Source: an uncultured Lachnospiraceae bacterium
GTDB lineage: Bacteria > Bacillota > Clostridia > Lachnospirales > Lachnospiraceae
Assembly (NCBI GenBank): GCA_910579685.1
Contig: CAJTVN010000001.1
Span: forward strand, 1-64,000
Direction of reading: 5' to 3'
DNA: 64,000 nucleotides
The notes beneath the pieces were generated by a model. That model made no database searches and was not told the DNA's origin. It saw only the letters and a program-made list of their open reading frames with translations. The position numbers were made by a program, and so were the translations under genes. Shown here in pieces: positions 60,622-64,000 of the stretch (position 1 is its first letter; each line of letters begins with the position of its first letter).

Positions 60622-60755
60622 AGGTGTCTCCTTTATCCGGCTCTTTTCTTTCTCCTGATCATCTTGAATCTGCGGCCGGCCTGATTTAAGGCTATCAAAA
60701 TAAAAATTCCAAGTCAATAATAAAAACATTCTTCTGTGAGAAACACGGGAGGTTC

Positions 60756-60784
60756 TTTACAAAAGAGAGTGCTTTTGATATACT
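60756..60784 (+). promoter_or_regulatory. Promoter for the lipoprotein leader
   Basis: TTTACA (60756-60761), 17-bp spacer, TATACT (60779-60784). Transcription would begin near 60791, about 128 bp before the lipoprotein start. Confidence 0.75.
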
Positions 60785-60817
60785 GAACAGACATAGAGGG
60801 ATTTGCTTTGAGAACAG

Positions 60818-60846
60818 AGCCGCCAGTTGGATGCTGGCGGCTTTTT
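60818..60846 (+). terminator. Intrinsic terminator in lipoprotein 5' leader
   Basis: A perfect 9-bp stem AGCCGCCAG/CTGGCGGCT (60818-60826 with 60834-60842), 7-nt loop and T tract to 60846. It lies about 27 nt after the predicted start of transcription and 73 nt before the gene, a position for attenuation or for a short (about 55-nt) RNA. Confidence 0.8.
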
Positions 60847-60918
60847 AAGGAGGCTGAATCCGGCTTCATCGGATGATGAGATTGAGACAGGCGGAATGAA
60901 AAGGAGAGCGGGACAGAT

Positions 60919-61749
60919 ATGAAAGGAAAAATAGTGCGCCGCATTTTTTCTTTAAGCTGTGCAACAATATTTGTTCTGTTACTGACCGGTTGTAATCCGA
61001 CGGCAGGTGCGACAGAATATGAAGTAATATATCCATCCGGCTATAGCAGGGATTCCTATGCTTATGATGAAAAATCCCCCATTGAGGGAAGCTCCTGCTG
61101 TCTGCAGTGGGAAAAAGCGGATGATTACGAGAAAACCTATAACTACGATATACATATCCTGAATGAGAATGGTTCGGTATTGTATAGTTATCCCGACGCG
61201 GGAAGCAAAGCGATGCGCGGGAGTGTACGGGAAGATGGTAAAACCTGGGTCTGCTCGGAGCATTGGACGGCTCCTCATCACAATGGCTATGTGGAAGGCT
61301 GGCTGAAAGAAAGTGATCTGCTTTTGATTGATTTGAGCGATGGAGAGCTGCTGTTTCAGGCCAAGGCGGGAGAAAATGAATTTTACATCACCTCATTTGG
61401 AACACGATGCTATTTCTATCTTCCTGGAAAACAAGAAAGCGAGAAGCTGTTCGGATTGATAAAAATACCTGCGGAAAATGCGACAATTTATTGCCGGGAT
61501 ACTTCGGACTGGGCGCAGAAACACACGGTTTATACCTTTGATTATGTAGCGGAACCTGATATTGATACAAGTGACGGAGTTAAAACCCGTGTTAAATTTT
61601 ATATATCTGAAAACCGGCTTAAAGTGGCATGGACATCCTTTGAACCTGTTGGTAATGAGCATTGGGAGTACCTGGAGAAAAAGGCTTATGAAATCCCGAT
61701 TGCTGAAAATGCTGACGAGAGAGCCAAAAGCGCAGGCGAGGCATCGTAG
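60919..61749 (+). CDS. Lipoprotein of unknown function
   Basis: 276 aa. Signal with lipobox LLTGC (Cys25). The mature part is rich in Tyr, Trp and acidic residues, with LIDLSDGELLFQAKAG and a KTWVCSEHW segment; no enzyme motif. AAAGGAGAGCGGG lies upstream of ATG 60919. No family was recognised. Its leader has a promoter followed by a terminator. Confidence 0.75.
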   Translation: MKGKIVRRIFSLSCATIFVLLLTGCNPTAGATEYEVIYPSGYSRDSYAYDEKSPIEGSSCCLQWEKADDYEKTYNYDIHILNENGSVLYSYPDAGSKAMRGSVREDGKTWVCSEHWTAPHHNGYVEGWLKESDLLLIDLSDGELLFQAKAGENEFYITSFGTRCYFYLPGKQESEKLFGLIKIPAENATIYCRDTSDWAQKHTVYTFDYVAEPDIDTSDGVKTRVKFYISENRLKVAWTSFEPVGNEHWEYLEKKAYEIPIAENADERAKSAGEAS

Positions 61750-61855
61750 GGTATGAGGGACAATTTTGTTTTGTCCTTTTTGGCTGGCGATATGTGTCCG
61801 CAATGCATTTGCGAATAGGTATGATAAAAACTTTGATAATAGAGGGAGGTACAAT

Positions 61856-62692
61856 ATGCTGCGAATAGGATGTCACCTCTCCTCCTCCAAGGGCTATCTT
61901 GCCATGGGGAAGGAGGCGGTAAAGATCGGGGCGAACACGTTCCAGTTTTTTACCAGAAATCCCAGAGGGGGAAAGGCAAAGGCTCTGGACCCGGTGGATG
62001 TGGAAAAATATCTGGCTTTTGCCGGGGAAAATGGAATTGCGAAGATCCTGGCCCATGCGCCCTACACGCTGAATCCGGCATCGAAGGACGAGGGACTGCG
62101 CCGTTTTGCGTTCGATACCATGCAGGATGATTTGCGCAGGCTGGAATATCTGCCTGATGCCATGTACAATTTCCATCCGGGAAGCCACGTTGCCCAGGGA
62201 GCCGGCCAGGGAATCGAGCTGATTGCGGAGCACCTAAACCGTCTTTTTGAGGAGGAATTTTCCACCACGGTCCTGCTTGAGACCATGGCGGGAAAGGGCT
62301 CCGAGGTGGGCAGGAGCTTTGAGGAGCTTCGCAGCATCATAGACAGGGTGGAGAGAAAGGACCGTCTGGGAGTGTGTCTGGATACCTGCCATGTTTTTGA
62401 CGGCGGGTATGATATTGTGAATGGGCTGGATGCCGTTCTGAATGAGTTTGACCGTATTCTGGGGCTTGGGAGGCTGCGGGCCGTGCATCTTAATGACAGT
62501 CTTAACAGCCTTGGCAGTCACAAGGACAGGCACGCCAAAATCGGGGAAGGAAATATCGGTCTTGAGGCCATGAAGCGGATCATAAACGACAGCAGGCTCA
62601 GGAAGCTTCCCTTCTATCTGGAAACGCCGAACGAGCTTCCGGGATACCAGAAGGAGATCGAGCTGCTTCGAAGCCTGTATGATGAGATCTGA
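61856..62692 (+). CDS. nfo: Endonuclease IV (AP endonuclease)
   Basis: 278 aa zinc-dependent AP endonuclease of base-excision repair. Metal-binding motifs: GCHLSSSKGY start, LETMAGKGSEVG, CLDTCHVFDGGYD, HLNDSLN and DRHAKIGEGNIG, all conserved; TPNELPGY at the end. ATG 61856 has GGGAGG upstream; the longer frame from 61766 has no site or family sequence. Convergent with the kdpE-like gene (10-bp gap). Confidence 0.96.
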   Translation: MLRIGCHLSSSKGYLAMGKEAVKIGANTFQFFTRNPRGGKAKALDPVDVEKYLAFAGENGIAKILAHAPYTLNPASKDEGLRRFAFDTMQDDLRRLEYLPDAMYNFHPGSHVAQGAGQGIELIAEHLNRLFEEEFSTTVLLETMAGKGSEVGRSFEELRSIIDRVERKDRLGVCLDTCHVFDGGYDIVNGLDAVLNEFDRILGLGRLRAVHLNDSLNSLGSHKDRHAKIGEGNIGLEAMKRIINDSRLRKLPFYLETPNELPGYQKEIELLRSLYDEI

Positions 62693-62702
62693 AACCGGCG
62701 CC

Positions 62703-63407
62703 TTACTCGGATTCCGCCATGCGGTAGCCGATGCCGATCTCGGTAAAGACATGCTCCGGAGCGGCCGGGTTCTTCTCGATTTTGCGGCGGATGTTGGCCA
62801 TATTCACCCGCAGGATCTGGTTGTTGTTATCCACATAGGGGCCCCATATCTTTTCCATGATATAGGAATAGGTGAGTACCTTGCCGCTGTTTCGGGCAAG
62901 CAGTCCGAGGAGCTTGAATTCGATCTGTGTCAGATGCACCATGGCTCCGGAGAGGGTGACCAGATGCTTTTCAAAATCAACGGTCAGATCCCCGTGGCGG
63001 TAAACGGGAGCGTTGCTGTGTATTCCGGCGTTTAACTGGCTGCTGTGGCGCAGAGAGGTGCGGATTCTGGCAAGCAGCTCAACGGTGCCAAAGGGCTTGG
63101 TGATATAATCGTCCGCACCGCCGTCCAGGGCCTTTGCCTTTTCCTGCTCGTGGCTTCTTGCGGAGATGACAATGATGGGGGTGGAGTTCCACTCCCTTAA
63201 TTTTTTGATCACCGTCATGCCGTCCATGTCGGGCAGTCCCAGATCCAGAAGAACCAGGTCCGGGCACAGGGAGGCGCTCAGATGAAGGCCTTCCGTACCG
63301 GAGGAGGCGGTGATAATCTTGTAATTCTGATTTTTCAGTGTGGTGGCGATAAAGGAACGGATGTTTTCTTCGTCCTCGATCAAAAGGATGCTGGATTTTG
63401 GTATCAT
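62703..63407 (-). CDS. kdpE: KdpE-like response regulator
   Basis: 234 aa OmpR-family protein. Receiver: IEDEEN acidic pair, phospho-acceptor Asp55 (LVLLDLGLPD), SARSHEQEK and ITKPFG. The winged helix ends ILRVNMANIRRKIEKNP, with TEIGIGYRM, as in KdpE. Its start overlaps the kinase stop by 4 nt (ATGA). No kdpFABC potassium pump is in the window, so the role may differ from E. coli KdpE. Confidence 0.9.
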   Translation of the reverse strand: MIPKSSILLIEDEENIRSFIATTLKNQNYKIITASSGTEGLHLSASLCPDLVLLDLGLPDMDGMTVIKKLREWNSTPIIVISARSHEQEKAKALDGGADDYITKPFGTVELLARIRTSLRHSSQLNAGIHSNAPVYRHGDLTVDFEKHLVTLSGAMVHLTQIEFKLLGLLARNSGKVLTYSYIMEKIWGPYVDNNNQILRVNMANIRRKIEKNPAAPEHVFTEIGIGYRMAESE

Positions 63408-64000
63408 GTCTTTGCGTTCTCCTTTGGAAGTGTGAAAGTAAACACACAGCCGTGCTCCCGGTTGTAAGCACTGATACTGCCGTTGTGGGCGGTGATGATG
63501 GTCTTGCATATGGAGAGCCCGATTCCCATGCCCTTATACACATCGGAGGAGGAAGACGGGGTATAGGGCGAGCCGTCAAATATGGTTTTCAGGCGCTGGG
63601 GCGCAATTCCGATTCCGTAGTCTGTCACCTGAAAGGTCACGTGGTTTCCGTTATCCGTCACGGTGAGTTCCACAGGGAGCGTGCTCTCGGAATGGATAAT
63701 GGCGTTTTCCAGCAGATTGATAATGACCTGCTCGATCAGCATGGCGTCCATGGGGATCAAAAGGTATTCCTCAGGAACCTGCACATGGATTACGGCCTCC
63801 GGCATCCTTTTTTGCAGCCTCCGGATGGCTTCCGCAGCCACCTCCTCCACCGATTCCAGAGAGGTGGCTATTTTCATGGAGCTCTCATTGATCCTGGTGA
63901 CGGAGAGAAGATTTTCCACCATGTTCAGCAGCCAGTTGGAATCGTCACGGATATGACTGACCAGATCCAGCTTTTCCTTCTCATCCAGGGTATCGCAGTT
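63404..64000 (-). CDS. kdpD: KdpD-like sensor kinase, C-terminal part (cut by window end)
   Basis: About 198 codons visible; the 5' part is beyond 64000. The reading frame is open to the edge, and the first visible residues include DDSNWLLNMVENLLSVTRI, the helix after the phospho-His in KdpD. The ATPase domain is intact: N-box INLLENAIIHS, G1 DYGIGIAP and G2 KGMGIGLSI. The end is coupled to the response regulator. Whether the N-terminal KdpD/Usp domains are present cannot be seen. Confidence 0.88.
   Translation of the reverse strand, partial: NCDTLDEKEKLDLVSHIRDDSNWLLNMVENLLSVTRINESSMKIATSLESVEEVAAEAIRRLQKRMPEAVIHVQVPEEYLLIPMDAMLIEQVIINLLENAIIHSESTLPVELTVTDNGNHVTFQVTDYGIGIAPQRLKTIFDGSPYTPSSSSDVYKGMGIGLSICKTIITAHNGSISAYNREHGCVFTFTLPKENAKT

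Noticed and set aside
62703..64000. Full Kdp potassium uptake system
   Set aside because: Only regulator and kinase genes are visible; no kdpA, kdpB or kdpC on either side within the window.
1..64000. CRISPR arrays, tRNA and rRNA genes
   Set aside because: No regularly spaced repeats with unique spacers and no cloverleaf or rRNA-like sequence were noticed on either strand; a dedicated scan (for example tRNAscan-SE) was not possible.

Overview
The window reads as the chromosome of a spore-forming, anaerobic Clostridia bacterium, most likely a Lachnospiraceae gut commensal. This rests on gene order (yicC-remA-gmk-rpoZ; rimO-pgsA-pncC-recA-recX-rny; spoIIM-xerD), two CotF-like coat genes, a Spo0A-type DNA-binding protein, AGGAGG ribosome binding sites and a moderately high GC content. 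The species cannot be named from sequence alone. No rRNA, tRNA or CRISPR array was seen.

Layout. 1-2,100: the end of an integrated element, with an AT-rich leader, a Tn916-type integrase and a repeat-rich junction that abuts the start of a low-molecular-weight phosphatase gene. 2,100-7,400: phosphatase, phosphodiesterase, ferritin-like protein, an uncharacterised membrane/secreted trio and an S66 peptidase. 7,490-12,030: a receiver-less Spo0A paralogue, glycogen synthase, a SpoVB/MurJ-type flippase and two small coat-like proteins. 12,035-23,330: conserved housekeeping block (rqcH, yicC, remA, gmk, rpoZ, rimO, pgsA, pncC, recA with two LexA boxes, recX, rny). 23,490-35,400: metabolism and sporulation (aminotransferase, NUDIX, spoIIM, xerD, DAHP synthase, hisS, phosphopantetheinyl transferase, siroheme reductase, ACT protein, RNase H, two-component system). 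35,363-57,600: carbohydrate locus with uxuA/uxuB under a divergent AraC regulator, degV/marR, a second AraC gene frameshifted at a G9 run, an Lpl-type sugar importer, a pair of ABC exporters, a secreted arabinanase-like GH43 and a large GH63-like glycosidase. Between the two glycosidases is a 3.7-kb stretch of decayed ABC-transporter pieces with a DUF4143 ATPase gene. 57,640-64,000: small proteins, a secreted protein, MATE exporter, lipoprotein, endonuclease IV and a KdpDE-like pair cut by the window end.

The carbohydrate genes fit pectin or hemicellulose use: arabinan is cut outside the cell (GH43), oligosaccharides are imported (solute-binding lipoprotein plus two permeases, with the ATPase encoded elsewhere), trimmed by the cytosolic glycosidase, and uronates enter the UxuB-UxuA pathway. 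Control probably lies with the two AraC proteins. Points most worth a second look are the receiver-less Spo0A, the possibly phase-variable AraC regulator, NBDs missing their ABC signature, a 69-bp palindromic MITE-like family, and the repeat-flanked ABC graveyard.
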